NCBI RefSeq assembly: GCF_014649875.1
Contig: NZ_BMTW01000009.1
Span: 204,801 to 268,800, forward strand
Length of the DNA: 64,000 nucleotides
From: Streptomyces rubiginosohelvolus
GTDB taxonomy: Bacteria > Actinomycetota > Actinomycetes > Streptomycetales > Streptomycetaceae
Reading direction: 5' to 3'
The position numbers and the translations under genes are program-made. The notes under the pieces are model-generated. The model searched no databases. It was not told the origin of the DNA and worked only from the letters and a program-made list of their open reading frames with translations. Each line of letters begins with the position of its first letter. Position 1 is the first letter of the stretch. This document shows, piece by piece, positions 9,734-19,358 of the stretch.

Positions 9734-11780
9734 GAGACGCGGGCACGGCGGCGCCCGGGAGCAGGAGCCGCGCCGGGCGGATCGGGCGCGGCTGCCGCTG
9801 CGGCGGAGCCTGCTGGGGCGGCTGCTCGCCGTCTCGGCGCTGGTGGCCGCGTGTTCGGTGGCGGCCACCGCCTGGATCGCCGTACAGACCACCTCGGGCG
9901 CGATCAAGCAGGAGCAGGGGCAGAACCTCACCGCGGACGCCCGTATCTACGACACCCTGCTGGAGTACGCCGCCCGCAACCCGACCTGGGACGGGGTCGG
10001 GGCGACGGTCCGCAAGCTGGCGCGGGAGTCGGGCCGCCGGGTCGCCCTGACCACGCAGGGCCGGCAGCCGCTCGCGGACTCCGCCACCGAGCCGACCGCC
10101 CCGGCGCTCCCGCCGCAGGCGTCGGCGGTGGTCGACCCGTTGTCCGTGGACACCGTTCTGGCGGTGCGCGGCGCCGACGGGCAGGGGACGGGCGCCGACC
10201 GGATCGACCCCCGGGCGGTGGGTCCTTTCCGGCTCTCGGCGGCCGACAGCCGGGCGTTGCGGCGGACGGCCGACGACAAGGTGGCGTGCCTGAACCGGGC
10301 GGGGATCGCCTCGGACGTGGTGGTCGGCGCGAGCGGCCGCCCCCGGGTGCAGATCGTCGGCAACGACCCCGAACGCGCGCTCGGCACCCGCTGCGATCTC
10401 GCCGCCCTGGACACGCCCACCCGTTCGGAACGCAAGGCGCTCGACGCGCTCAGCGAACTGGCCGACGCCTGCCTGAAGCGCCAGGGCCGCGAGGGCGTAC
10501 GGCTGAACAACGATCTGTCCTGGGGCGATCCGGCCCCGGTGGCCGTGCCGGGCGAACCCGGGGCGGTCGTACCGCGGCCGGTGCCCGCGCCGCGCGACGC
10601 CCCGGCGGAGCAGGCCGCGCCGTCGGTCGAGATGCCGGAGCTGACCGGGGAGAACGACCGGGCCATCGCGTCCTGTGTGGGCACGGCCCGCAGCGAGCAG
10701 CTCAGTTCGTACGTGGCCTCCCCCGCCCTCCTCTTCATCGGCGACGAGGGCGGCGCGACGCTGCCCGGCTTCGACCTCTCGCCGGCGAACACCGCGAGGA
10801 TCGCCGGGGCGGCGGCGCTCGTGCTGGCCCTCACGGTGGGCGCTTCGGTGTTCGCGGGAGCCCGGCTGGTACGCCCGCTGCACGCGCTGACCGGCGCCGC
10901 ACAGCGGATGCGGGACGGGGAGCAGCCGGCGTCGGTGCCCGTGTCGGGGGACGACGAGGTCGGGCGGCTGGCCGCGGCGTTCAACGACATGTCGGCCCAT
11001 CGGGCGCGGTTGGAGGAGCAGCGCAAGGCGATGGTGAGCGATGTCGCCCATGAGCTGCGCACCCCGCTGAGCAACATCCGGGGCTGGCTGGAGGCCGCCC
11101 AGGACGGACTGGCCGACCCCGACCCGGCGTTCGTCTCCTCGCTGCTGGAGGAGGCCGTGCTGCTCCAGCACATCATCGACGACCTCCAGGACCTGGCGGC
11201 GGCCGACGCGGGGGCGCTGCGCCTGCATCCGGAGCCCGTCGAGGTCCGGGAGCTGCTGGGCCAGGTCGCCGCCGCGCACCAGGCGCGGGCGGAGAACGCG
11301 GGCGTCACGCTCGCCGTCACGGCACCCGCCCCGGGCCCGGCGCTGAGCGCGGACCCGGTCCGGCTGCGGCAGGCGGTGGGCAACCTGGTGTCCAACGCCG
11401 TACGGCACACGCCGGAGGGCGGGCGGGTGACGCTGCGTGCGTACGTCGCGGGGCGGGACGCCTCCGGGCCGTACGCCCCCGGGCCGAACGCCTCCGAGGA
11501 TGGCTGCGGGACGGTCGTGATCGGCGGCGGGACGGTGGTGATCGAGGTGGCCGACACCGGATCCGGTATCCCCGCGGACGACCTCCCCCATGTCTTCGAC
11601 CGCTTCTGGCGCGCCGAGAAGTCCCGCAGCCGCCGCACGGGCGGCAGCGGCCTGGGCCTGGCCATCGTCCGCAAACTGGTCGAGGCGCACGGCGGCACCG
11701 CGGAGGCGACGAGCACCGAGGGCGAGGGGTCGACGTTCGCCCTCCGCCTGCCCGGAGCTGAGCCGCCGTCCGCGCCCTGA
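9726..11780 (+). CDS. Membrane sensor histidine kinase
   Basis: 684 residues. A basic N-terminus leads into a transmembrane helix (about 30-52), then an unusually long extracytoplasmic region of ~300 residues. It contains several cysteines (VACLNRAG, TRCDLAA, ADACLKRQ, ASCVGTA) that could form disulfides. A second transmembrane helix (about 358-380) is followed by HAMP, the H-box VSDVAHELRTPLSN (His near 441) and a HATPase domain with N (LVSNAVRHTPE), G1 (DTGSGIP) and G2 (GGSGLGLAIV) boxes. It is the cognate kinase of the preceding regulator. The signal sensed is unknown, but the large sensor domain points to an envelope or extracellular cue. Confidence 0.9.
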
Positions 11781-11906
11781 TGGGATGACCACAGCGTTCT
11801 GACAGCTTCTTCATATCTCCACGCCAGCCTGGCGGCATGCCCCGTCCCCGGTGCGAACCGGCATCCGGGACCGTCACGGGGCCGAGTATGGAATGGAGCC
11901 ATCCGT

Positions 11907-12353
11907 ATGACCGCTTTCCCCTCGCGCACCACCCTGCGCGCCGCCGTCCTCGCCGCTGTCGCGGCCGGCGCGGTGCTGGTCCCGTCCGCCGCCGCCTTCG
12001 CCGACGCCTCCCCGAAGCCGTCGGCGCCCGTCGAGGCCACACCGGCCCCGGAACGGAGCGAGGCCGCCGCGGAGGCCCCGTCGGAGGCCCCGCAGGACGC
12101 CGCCCCGGCAGTGACCCCGCGCGGCGGTGTGGCGGCGGGCGACCGCCCGGCACCGGCGCCGAAGCAGGCCGCGCCCGCGGAGGCGGCCCCGTCGGTCACC
12201 CCGCGCGGTGGTGTCGCCGCCGGTGAACGCCAGGCCGGCAACGGCGACAACAGCACCACGCTGCTCGCCGGTTCGGCGGCCGGGACCGCGCTGCTCGCGG
12301 GCGCGGGCACGATCGTGCTGCGCCGCCGCTCGGCGGCCGGCCACAACGGCTGA
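11907..12353 (+). CDS. Small exported surface protein with duplicated VTPRGGVAAG motif and C-terminal anchor
   Basis: 148 residues. A Sec signal peptide (residues 1-32, ending in AFADA) precedes a Pro/Ala-rich low-complexity middle. The decapeptide VTPRGGVAAG occurs twice, near residues 69-78 and 98-107. The C-terminus has a hydrophobic helix (LLAGSAAGTALLAGAGTIVL) and a basic RRR tail, the architecture of a sortase-sorted protein, but no LPXTG or LAXTG pentapeptide is visible before it. The next gene encodes a class F sortase. It could be that enzyme's substrate, with a non-canonical signal, or simply a tail-anchored protein. Function otherwise unknown. Confidence 0.75.
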   Translation: MTAFPSRTTLRAAVLAAVAAGAVLVPSAAAFADASPKPSAPVEATPAPERSEAAAEAPSEAPQDAAPAVTPRGGVAAGDRPAPAPKQAAPAEAAPSVTPRGGVAAGERQAGNGDNSTTLLAGSAAGTALLAGAGTIVLRRRSAAGHNG

Positions 12354-12367
12354 CCCGACCGCTGACT

Positions 12368-12398
12368 GTGGCGCCGCCCCGCACCGGGGCGGCGCCAC
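12368..12398 (+). terminator. GC-rich hairpin terminator
   Basis: A perfect 13-bp stem (GTGGCGCCGCCCC / GGGGCGGCGCCAC) with a 5-base loop lies 15 bases after the surface-protein stop. There is no U-tract, as is usual in Streptomyces. It probably attenuates transcription into the sortase gene. Confidence 0.75.
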
Positions 12399-12437
12399 AC
12401 CCACACCCCCCGTCCCACCCTGACTCCGGAGTCTGCT

Positions 12438-13073
12438 GTGCTGTCGCCCCGTACGCCCCACCTCTTCCGGCGGACCGCCGCCCTGCTGACCGCCGTCGCG
12501 GCCTGCGTCGCCCTGGCCGGATGCTCGTCCGCCGAGCCCTCCGCGGCCACGGCCGCCGCCCCCTCCGCGTCGGCGCGGGACGAGGCGGGCTCCGGATCGA
12601 CCGCCCCGCCCCGGGCCGACGAGACGGAACGGTCGGCTCCCACGGAGGTCTCCATCCCCTCGATCGGCGTACGAAGCACCCTCATGGAGCTGGGCCTCAA
12701 CGCGGACGGCACGGTCGAGGTCCCGCCGGCGGAGAAGGGTATGACGGCGGGCTGGTACCGCGGCGGGTCCGTACCCGGCGCACCGGGCCCGGCGGTACTG
12801 ATCGGCCACAACGACACCCGCTTCGGCCGGGCCGTCTTCCACGACCTCAAGAACATCCGCGAGGGCGCCGAGGTGCTGGTCCGCGACGGCGTGGGGAAGA
12901 CCCTGCGCTTCACGGTCACGGGAAAGGAAGCGGTCAGCAAGAAGGCGTTCCCCACCGAGAAGGTCTACGGCCCGACGAAGGGCAGCACGCTGCGGCTCAT
13001 CACCTGCGACGGGGAGTTCGACGCGGAGGGCCACCCGGTGGACAACCTGATCGTGTACGGCGCCCTCGCCTGA
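12438..13073 (+). CDS. Class F sortase
   Basis: 211 residues. It has a lipoprotein-type signal (VALAGCSS, lipobox Cys near 30), a low-complexity linker, and a sortase beta-barrel with catalytic His in LIGHNDT and catalytic Cys in LRLITCDG. Sortases of this class cleave a C-terminal sorting signal and join the protein to a cell-wall nucleophile. The strand after the cysteine reads HPVDNLIVYG; where I would expect an arginine before the DN pair there is valine, so the third catalytic residue may be missing or shifted. The likely substrate is the preceding gene. A lipid anchor would hold the enzyme at the outer face of the membrane. Confidence 0.85.
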   Translation: MLSPRTPHLFRRTAALLTAVAACVALAGCSSAEPSAATAAAPSASARDEAGSGSTAPPRADETERSAPTEVSIPSIGVRSTLMELGLNADGTVEVPPAEKGMTAGWYRGGSVPGAPGPAVLIGHNDTRFGRAVFHDLKNIREGAEVLVRDGVGKTLRFTVTGKEAVSKKAFPTEKVYGPTKGSTLRLITCDGEFDAEGHPVDNLIVYGALA

Positions 13074-13224
13074 GCGGCGCCGAACACGAGCCGGCGTGTC
13101 CGGCCGCGATCCGGATGGCAGCCGATCGGACAGACTCGTGCCACCCGATGTCTACCCGTGGGTAACTGCCGCTGCTTGGATGGGGGACGCCCGGTACGCC
13201 CCCCACTCGACCACAGGAGACCTC

Positions 13225-14205
13225 GTGCCGAACACCGCGTTCCGCCGCCTGACCGGCGTCGCCCTGTCCGCCGCGCTCGCCACCGCCACCCTCGCCGCGA
13301 ACGCTCCCCAGGCAGCGGCTGCCGAGACCCCGTCGCTGCGGGTGCTCTCGTACAACGCGTTCCTCTTCAGCAAGACGCTGTACCCCAACTGGGGCCAGGA
13401 CCACCGGGCGGCCGAGATCCCGAAGACGTCGTTCTTCCAGGGCAACGACGTCGTGGTGATCCAGGAGGCCTTCGACAACGGCGCCTCCGACGCGCTGCTG
13501 CACAACGCCGCCGCCCAGTACCCGCACCAGACCCCGGTGGTCGGCCGGAGCAAGAGCGGCTGGGACGCCACGGGCGGCTCCTACTCGGCGACGACGCCGG
13601 AGGACGGCGGCGTCACCATCCTCAGCAAGTGGCCGATCGTGCGCAAGGAGCAGTTCGTCTTCAAGGACGCGTGCGGTGGCGACTGGTTCTCGAACAAGGG
13701 CTTCGCCTACGCGGTGCTGAACGTGAACGGCGCCCGGGTCCACGTCGTCGGCACCCACGCCCAGTCGACCGACCCCGGCTGCTCGGCGGGCGAGGCGGCG
13801 CAGATGCGCAGCCGGCAGTTCAAGCAGATGGACGCGTTCCTCGACGCGAAGAACATCCCGGCCTCCGAACAGGTCGTCGTGGTGGGCGACTTCAACGTCG
13901 ACGGGCACTCGGCGGAGTACGCGTCGTTCCTCTCCGACGCCGGCCTGACCACCCCGGACTCCCGGACGGGCCACACGTACTCCTTCGACACCCGCGACAA
14001 CTCCATCGCCTCCGAGCGCTACCCCGACGACCCGCGCGAGGACCTGGACCACGTCCTGCACCGTACGGGCCACGCGAAGCCGTCGGGCTGGAAGAACGAT
14101 GTGATCAAGGAGCAGAGCGCCCCGTGGACAGTGTCCAGCTGGGGCAAGAAGTACACGTACACGAACCTCTCCGACCACTACCCGGTGATCGGTTCGGGCC
14201 AGTGA
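13225..14205 (+). CDS. Secreted sphingomyelinase C-like phosphodiesterase
   Basis: 326 residues, from the GTG at 13225 with AGGAGA six bases upstream. A Sec signal peptide ends near QAAAAE. The mature part is a DNase I-fold (endonuclease/exonuclease/phosphatase) hydrolase: SYNAF, metal-binding Glu in VIQEAFD, GTHAQS, DFNVDG, EDLDHVL and the terminal SDHYPVIG. The size and motif spacing match bacterial neutral sphingomyelinases, which split sphingomyelin to ceramide and phosphocholine with Mg2+. A related phospholipase specificity is possible. It is monocistronic, with a strong terminator just after it. Confidence 0.87.
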   Translation: MPNTAFRRLTGVALSAALATATLAANAPQAAAAETPSLRVLSYNAFLFSKTLYPNWGQDHRAAEIPKTSFFQGNDVVVIQEAFDNGASDALLHNAAAQYPHQTPVVGRSKSGWDATGGSYSATTPEDGGVTILSKWPIVRKEQFVFKDACGGDWFSNKGFAYAVLNVNGARVHVVGTHAQSTDPGCSAGEAAQMRSRQFKQMDAFLDAKNIPASEQVVVVGDFNVDGHSAEYASFLSDAGLTTPDSRTGHTYSFDTRDNSIASERYPDDPREDLDHVLHRTGHAKPSGWKNDVIKEQSAPWTVSSWGKKYTYTNLSDHYPVIGSGQ

Positions 14206-14217
14206 CCGTCCTCTGAC

Positions 14218-14255
14218 GTGGTGGTCCCCCCGGCACCTCGCCGGGGAACCACCAC
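14218..14255 (+). terminator. Stem-loop terminator
   Basis: Arms GTGGTGGTCCCCCCGGC and GCCGGGGAACCACCAC form a near-perfect stem around a five-base loop, 13 bases after the phosphodiesterase stop. Confidence 0.8.
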
Positions 14256-14314
14256 CTGGGCGGGCACGGGAGACTGGTGTGCGACGAAGACGGCACACCG
14301 GAGGAGAAGTACCC

Positions 14315-15124
14315 GTGAGCGACCCCCGACAGCCCTTCACCCTCATCCCGGGCTCCCCCGACTCCCCGGTCCTCCTCCACGTACCGCACGGGTCCCGCCG
14401 CATCCCCCACCACGTACGCGAGGGGATCACGTTGGACGACGCCCCGCTGGAGCGCGAGCTCGATCACATCACCGACGCCCACACCGCCGAACTGGCCGCG
14501 GCTGCGGCGCACATCGCCCCGGCCACCCCGTGGCGCTTCGTCAACAACCTGTCCCGGCTCGTCGTCGACCCCGAGCGCTTCCCGGACGAGCGGGAGGAGA
14601 TGCTCGTCGTCGGCATGGGCGCCGTCTACACCCGCACCACCCACCGCGAACCGCTCCGCCCGCCGGGAAGCGACCCCACTTCCCTGCTGGAGGCGTACTT
14701 CCACCCCTACGCCGCCGCCATGACCGAGGCGGTCGAGGCACGCATCGCCGCCGCCGGCCGCGCGGTGATCATCGACGTCCACTCGTACCCGACCGAGCCA
14801 CTCCCCTACGAGCTCCACGGCACCGGCCCCCGCCCGCCCGTCTGCCTGGGCACCGACCCGTTCCACACCCCGCCGGAGCTTCTCGCGGCGGCGGAGGCGG
14901 CGTTCGGCGGACGCGTCGGCCATGACGGCATCGGGCACGACACGCCGTTCGCCGGTACGTACGTCCCTCTCCGGCACTACGGAACGGACCGCCGGGTCAC
15001 CGCGCTGATGATCGAGATCCGCCGCGACACGTACATGAGCGAGCCGGGCGGCCCGGCGGGACCCGGCCTCGACCCGCTTGCCGAGGCGCTGGCGGAGCTG
15101 GTGGGGAGCGTCACTGCCCGGTGA
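14315..15124 (+). CDS. N-formylglutamate amidohydrolase family protein
   Basis: 269 residues, from the GTG at 14315 preceded by GGAGGAGA. Family signatures are HVPHGSRRIP, ELDHITDAHT, RLVVDPERF, the metal-site IDVHSYP, PFAGTYVPLRHYG and MIEIRRDTYM. The HutG-like FGase family hydrolyses N-formyl-L-glutamate to formate and glutamate in histidine degradation, or acts on related N-acyl amino acids. No other hut genes lie nearby, so the substrate is open. Cytosolic; no signal peptide. Confidence 0.88.
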   Translation: MSDPRQPFTLIPGSPDSPVLLHVPHGSRRIPHHVREGITLDDAPLERELDHITDAHTAELAAAAAHIAPATPWRFVNNLSRLVVDPERFPDEREEMLVVGMGAVYTRTTHREPLRPPGSDPTSLLEAYFHPYAAAMTEAVEARIAAAGRAVIIDVHSYPTEPLPYELHGTGPRPPVCLGTDPFHTPPELLAAAEAAFGGRVGHDGIGHDTPFAGTYVPLRHYGTDRRVTALMIEIRRDTYMSEPGGPAGPGLDPLAEALAELVGSVTAR

Positions 15125-15165
15125 CCGGCCCCCCTGCGGCGGGTCCGATTCGGCCACGAAGGCGC

Positions 15166-16410
15166 TCAGCCGATCTCCACCACTCGCGCCCACGCCGGCG
15201 GCCGCCGAGGGACGTAGTCGGGGTTGTCCTCGTTCCAGGAGCCGCGCCGGTGGTCCCTCGGGAACAAGCCGATGACCGTCCGGCACGCCGGCTGCACGCT
15301 CGGCCACGGTGTCTGCCCGTCCGTCAGGATGACGACGGCGTCGGGGCGGGGATGGGACCGCAGCGCCTTGGCGAAGCCCGTACGCAGATCCGTGCCGCCA
15401 CCGCCCACCAGCGGGATGCCCTCGGCCTGGCACAGCGGGTGGACCACCCGGGTCGCCGCGTCGCACGCGAGGACGGTGACCAGGTCGCGTCGGCCGCCCA
15501 CCGCGCGGGAGATGGCAGCGACTTCGAGGAGGGCGCTGCCGAGTTCGGCGTCGCTGACCGAGCCGGAGGTGTCGATGACGACGGAGACCCGGGGCGGTCT
15601 GCGGCGGAGGCTCGGCAGGACGACGCCGGGGAGTCCGGTGGAGCGGCGCGAGGGCCGCCCGTAGGTGTAGTCCTCCCCCGCGCCGGGGCCCGATGCGGCC
15701 GAGCGGACGGCGGCGCCCAGCAACTCCCGCCAGGGCTGCGGAGGATGGAACGCCTCCTCCGCCCACCGCTTCCACCCCTTCGAGGCGTTTCCCGGGCGGC
15801 CGGTGATGCCCTGCGCCACCCGGAAGCGGACGGCGTCCTGTTCGTGGGCGCTGAGCCCGTGCGCGCCGTCCGGCCCCAGCTCCCATTCCCTCTCCAGTCC
15901 GTCGGCGCCGCTGCCGCAGTCCAGCCAGGCGAGGTTCTGGGTGCGCGGGCCGAGGCGGAACTGGTACAGGTAGTCCTCCATGAGCTCCCCGGACTGGAGG
16001 TGCAGCGTCGACGGGTAGACGGCGCCCTTGGGCCGGGCCAGGCCGTCGCCGTACACGTCGTCGTTGATCTCGCAGTCGGCGGCGATGTTCATCCGCAGCC
16101 GGTCCCCCGGGCCGGTCAGCCCGCGCTGCCGGGCGACCCGGTCGCTGCGGCCGTGGTGGTCGCGCAGCAGGTGCGACACCTCGTGGACCCAGACCCCGGC
16201 CAGCTCCTCCACCGGGGTGCGGGCGACGAAGCCCGGCGAGACGTAGCACCGCCAGTACCGGTCGACGGCCATGGTCGGAACCTCGCGCGATTCCACGGTG
16301 TGCAGGGCGAACAGGGCCGTGGCCAGATAGGGGCGGGCCCGGGCGGCCTGGAGGCGGGCGGCGAAGAGTTTGTCCAGGTCGAGCGCGCCCGGCGCGTCCG
16401 AAGTCGTCAT
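15166..16410 (-). CDS. vWA-like protein with N-terminal metallopeptidase domain (DUF2201 type)
   Basis: 414 residues in two domains. The first ~200 residues contain a zinc-peptidase HExxH (WVHEVSHLLRDHH, near residue 76-88) and NIAADCEINDD. The C-terminal ~140 residues are a vWA-like fold with the metal-site sequence VIDTSGSVSD, then GGGGTDLR and VILTDGQ. Proteins of this arrangement are regularly encoded next to MoxR ATPases, which may load or activate them. The start overlaps the stop of the MoxR gene by four bases (16407-16410). Cytosolic. Whether the peptidase site is active, and its target, cannot be told; every expected ligand is present. Confidence 0.82.
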   Translation of the reverse strand: MTTSDAPGALDLDKLFAARLQAARARPYLATALFALHTVESREVPTMAVDRYWRCYVSPGFVARTPVEELAGVWVHEVSHLLRDHHGRSDRVARQRGLTGPGDRLRMNIAADCEINDDVYGDGLARPKGAVYPSTLHLQSGELMEDYLYQFRLGPRTQNLAWLDCGSGADGLEREWELGPDGAHGLSAHEQDAVRFRVAQGITGRPGNASKGWKRWAEEAFHPPQPWRELLGAAVRSAASGPGAGEDYTYGRPSRRSTGLPGVVLPSLRRRPPRVSVVIDTSGSVSDAELGSALLEVAAISRAVGGRRDLVTVLACDAATRVVHPLCQAEGIPLVGGGGTDLRTGFAKALRSHPRPDAVVILTDGQTPWPSVQPACRTVIGLFPRDHRRGSWNEDNPDYVPRRPPAWARVVEIG

Positions 16411-17663
16411 CGGCCCGCCTTCGCTCCGACGCGGGCCACCCGGTCAGCCGCCCGGTCCGCCCGTTGGGACAGGGAGACCACGCCCGCGAGGTGCTCGACG
16501 GCCGCGGGCACGTCCCAGTCCTCCTGGCGCACCGAGGCGAGGGTGGTGGCGGGGACGACCACCAGGTCGGGGGCTCCGGTCTCCAGCGCGCGGACGAGCA
16601 GCGCCCACGCCGCGTCCCAGCGCGCCCGGTCCGGGCGGGTACGGACCGCGGCGACAACCCCGTCCAGTGCGGCCTGCCGGAGATCGCCGCGCTCGGGCAG
16701 AACGGCGTTGGCCGGATCGGCGAGGAGGTCCTCGGGGTCGGGAAGGTCCATCCGGTCCAGGCTGGCCAGCAGTTCAAGGCCCGGGCCGTCTCCCACCGTT
16801 CCCCTGACCAGGAGGGACAGCACCTCCCTGGAGGATCCGGCGGCGGTCGCGAAGGCGATCAGGTTCAGCGTCATGTCCCAGCTGCGCGGCGACGGCCACG
16901 GGCCGCCCCGGCGGGTCTCCGTGGTGGGCAGCCGGTGGACGAGCGTGGGGCGGGCGGAGAGGAGCCCGCATACAGCGCGCCGGGCGAAGTCCACCGCCTC
17001 GGGCAGCTTCTCGGGGGCGAGGCGGGGCAGCGTCGCGCGAGGCCAGGTGCCGGCGAGGCCGCGTACGACGACCTCGTGGTCGTGGGTCCACTGGAGGTGG
17101 ACGAACCGGTTGGCGAGCGGCGGGCTCAGCTCCCAGCCGTCGGCCGCGGACGAACGCGGATTGGCCGCCGCCACGATCCGCACGCCGGGCGGGAGTTGCA
17201 GCGCACCGATCCGCCGCTCCAGTACGAGGCGCAGCAGCGCGGCCTGGACGGCGGGCGGTGCGGTGGAGAGTTCGTCGAGGAACAGCAGGCCCTTTCCCGC
17301 CCGTACGAGGCGGACGGCCCAGTCCGGCGGGGCCATCGGCACACCCTGTTCGGCCGGGTCGTCGCCGACGATGGGCAGCCCGGAGAAGTCGGACGGCTCG
17401 TGCACGCTGGCGATGACCGTGGTGAGCGGCAGGTCCAGGGAGGCGGCGAGCTGGGTCAGAGCCGCGGTCTTGCCGATCCCCGGCTCGCCCCACAGCAGGA
17501 CGGGCAGATCGGCGGAGACCGCGAGGGTCAGCGCCTCCAACTGGATGTCGGGGCGCGGCTCGGTCGTGGTGTCGCGGAGCAGGCTCATCAGCGTCTCGGC
17601 GACGGCGAGTTGGGAGTCGGGAGCGGAGTTCATGGGCGCGGAGGGCGGGGTGTTCGTGAGCAC
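16407..17663 (-). CDS. MoxR-like AAA+ ATPase
   Basis: 418 residues from a GTG at 17663 with AGGTGA upstream. Walker A is GEPGIGKTA, Walker B is GLLFLDELS, sensor 1 is VAAANPRSS, and ANRFVHL is the arginine-finger region. A C-terminal helical extension of ~200 residues follows. It is the middle gene of a three-gene set; a gap of 107 bases separates it from the upstream gene and it overlaps the downstream vWA/peptidase gene. It is divergent in sequence from the MoxR at 3580-4644, so the two are not a recent duplication. Role: probably remodels the vWA partner in an ATP-dependent way. Confidence 0.87.
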   Translation of the reverse strand: MLTNTPPSAPMNSAPDSQLAVAETLMSLLRDTTTEPRPDIQLEALTLAVSADLPVLLWGEPGIGKTAALTQLAASLDLPLTTVIASVHEPSDFSGLPIVGDDPAEQGVPMAPPDWAVRLVRAGKGLLFLDELSTAPPAVQAALLRLVLERRIGALQLPPGVRIVAAANPRSSAADGWELSPPLANRFVHLQWTHDHEVVVRGLAGTWPRATLPRLAPEKLPEAVDFARRAVCGLLSARPTLVHRLPTTETRRGGPWPSPRSWDMTLNLIAFATAAGSSREVLSLLVRGTVGDGPGLELLASLDRMDLPDPEDLLADPANAVLPERGDLRQAALDGVVAAVRTRPDRARWDAAWALLVRALETGAPDLVVVPATTLASVRQEDWDVPAAVEHLAGVVSLSQRADRAADRVARVGAKAGR

Positions 17664-17770
17664 GAGTGATCACCTGAGGGTGTGCGAGATGACGGATGGG
17701 CGGAGAGTGAGCAGGGGCATGAGCCGTCAGGGGGCAGCGCAGGGCGGCCCCGAGGCTCGTGGACCCCGGA

Positions 17771-19225
17771 TCAGCTGACGGTGGTTGTGTGGCGCGGTCG
17801 TCGGGCCCTGCGCGGGCGGGGTTCGACGGGGCGGTGGGGGTCGAAGCGGCGGCGGATGGGGCCGGGGCCGAGCAGGTCGGCCCGGAACAGTCCGTAGGTG
17901 ATCCGCCGTCGGGCCGCGGCTTCCAGTTCGTCCCTCAGGGGGCCGTCGCGGAGCACCGCCTCGGGGCCGAGCAGCCCCTCGACGACGGCCAGCGCACCGG
18001 CGATGTCCCCGTGGTCGAGGCGTTCGCGCACACCGGTGAGGCAGTCGGGCCGTCGGTGTGCCTCGTCGATGGCCCGGAGGCAGGGCAGCGGCGTACCGGT
18101 GAGGGCGACCAGCAGTTCCTCTCGGCGGATCTCGGCCGGGTCGTGGTCCAGCGGCGCGAGGGCCCCTTCGACCAGGCCGATCCTGTGCTGGGCTCCCCGG
18201 CAATCCACCAGGCGCGTGGCTCCGGCCCCGTCGCCGGTACGTGAACGGGTCGGGGGCGGAGCCGGCGGCGGGAGGTCCGGCACGAGCGCCCGTGCGACCA
18301 GTGGGTGCAGTTGCCCGGCCTCGATCGCCCCGGTACGGAGCAGGTCGAGGTCGGGCAGCACCCAGGTGGCCGCGTCCGGAAGCACCGGTGCCGTGGACGA
18401 ACCCGGGTCCGGCACCACCGCCGCGATCCGCGCGACAGTCGTGCCCGGGGCGTCCTCGTCGGCCTCCACGCGGAGAAGCAGTCGGCGTCGGCCGCCCAGC
18501 CGCACGCTCACCGTGCCGCCCGGCCCCCGCCCATCGGCTCGGAGCAGGGTCGCCGCCTCCGCCGCCCACCGGTCGACGGCACAGCGGAGGTCCGGTGGCA
18601 CGGCACTCCACAGCTCAGGGTCAACGGCCGTATCGGCATGCCCGGTTGACCGGAGGTCGGACCCGGAGCGAAGCCGCAGCTCATGAGCCCTGCGCGCATC
18701 CCACAGGTGGCGGTGCAGGTCGAGGCGGAAGCGGCGGTTCGGATGCGGGTGGGGGTGACGGCGGGCGGTGGGCTCGCTGTGCGAGCCGTCCCACAACCCG
18801 AGGCTGATCCGCTGCCCGGCGTCCGCCCAGGCGGGCGGGGTCCGGACGACCAGGTGCAGCGGGCCCGGCCCATCGCGCTCCGGTGGGTCGTAGCGGACCA
18901 GTTCAATCGTCAGCCCCGGGCGCAGCAGCCCGTGCGGTGCGATTCTCGGCATGTGCCAGCGCAGCAGGTCGGGAGCCAGGTGGCGCAGGTCGGCCCGGAT
19001 GCGGGCGGTGAGGGCCCGGCCGTGGCTGCGTGCCACGGAACGGAGTTGGAGATCGACGTCGACGCCTGCCGCGGCGCACGCTCCTGCCCAGTCCCCGGCC
19101 TCGCGGCGGGCGGTCGCAGTCTCGATCATCGGGGCCGGCACGGCGAACTCGCGTACGCGCGGCCAGAAGGAGGGGGAAGGAGAAGAGGACGGGCGGGAAT
19201 CCCGGTTCGCGGTCGAAGGGAGCAT
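17771..19225 (-). CDS. Conserved hypothetical protein of a MoxR-vWA module
   Basis: About 484 residues; I do not recognise a named domain. The ATG at 19225 is preferred, with AAGGTGA seven bases upstream; a GTG at 19231 is possible. There is no signal peptide or membrane helix. Notable segments are a His/Pro-rich patch (RRHPHPHPNRRFRLDLHRH), a central region with predicted beta character (VSVRLGGRRRLLLRVEADED), and an Arg-rich C-terminal tail (EPRPRRARRPRH). Same strand and direction as the MoxR and vWA genes downstream, with about 107 bases between. Probably a substrate-recognition or adaptor component, by context only. Confidence 0.7.
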   Translation of the reverse strand: MLPSTANRDSRPSSSPSPSFWPRVREFAVPAPMIETATARREAGDWAGACAAAGVDVDLQLRSVARSHGRALTARIRADLRHLAPDLLRWHMPRIAPHGLLRPGLTIELVRYDPPERDGPGPLHLVVRTPPAWADAGQRISLGLWDGSHSEPTARRHPHPHPNRRFRLDLHRHLWDARRAHELRLRSGSDLRSTGHADTAVDPELWSAVPPDLRCAVDRWAAEAATLLRADGRGPGGTVSVRLGGRRRLLLRVEADEDAPGTTVARIAAVVPDPGSSTAPVLPDAATWVLPDLDLLRTGAIEAGQLHPLVARALVPDLPPPAPPPTRSRTGDGAGATRLVDCRGAQHRIGLVEGALAPLDHDPAEIRREELLVALTGTPLPCLRAIDEAHRRPDCLTGVRERLDHGDIAGALAVVEGLLGPEAVLRDGPLRDELEAAARRRITYGLFRADLLGPGPIRRRFDPHRPVEPRPRRARRPRHTTTVS

Positions 19226-19358
19226 CAGCACTCACCTTGCGCGGACGGGTCCCCCAATCTGTTCATGGAGTGAGTCATCGCGGGGAGCTTAGCTCCGGTC
19301 ACCGGGATCTGCCAGAGCTTTCTTCAGCACCATGGAGGACCCACTCCGCCGAACGGTC

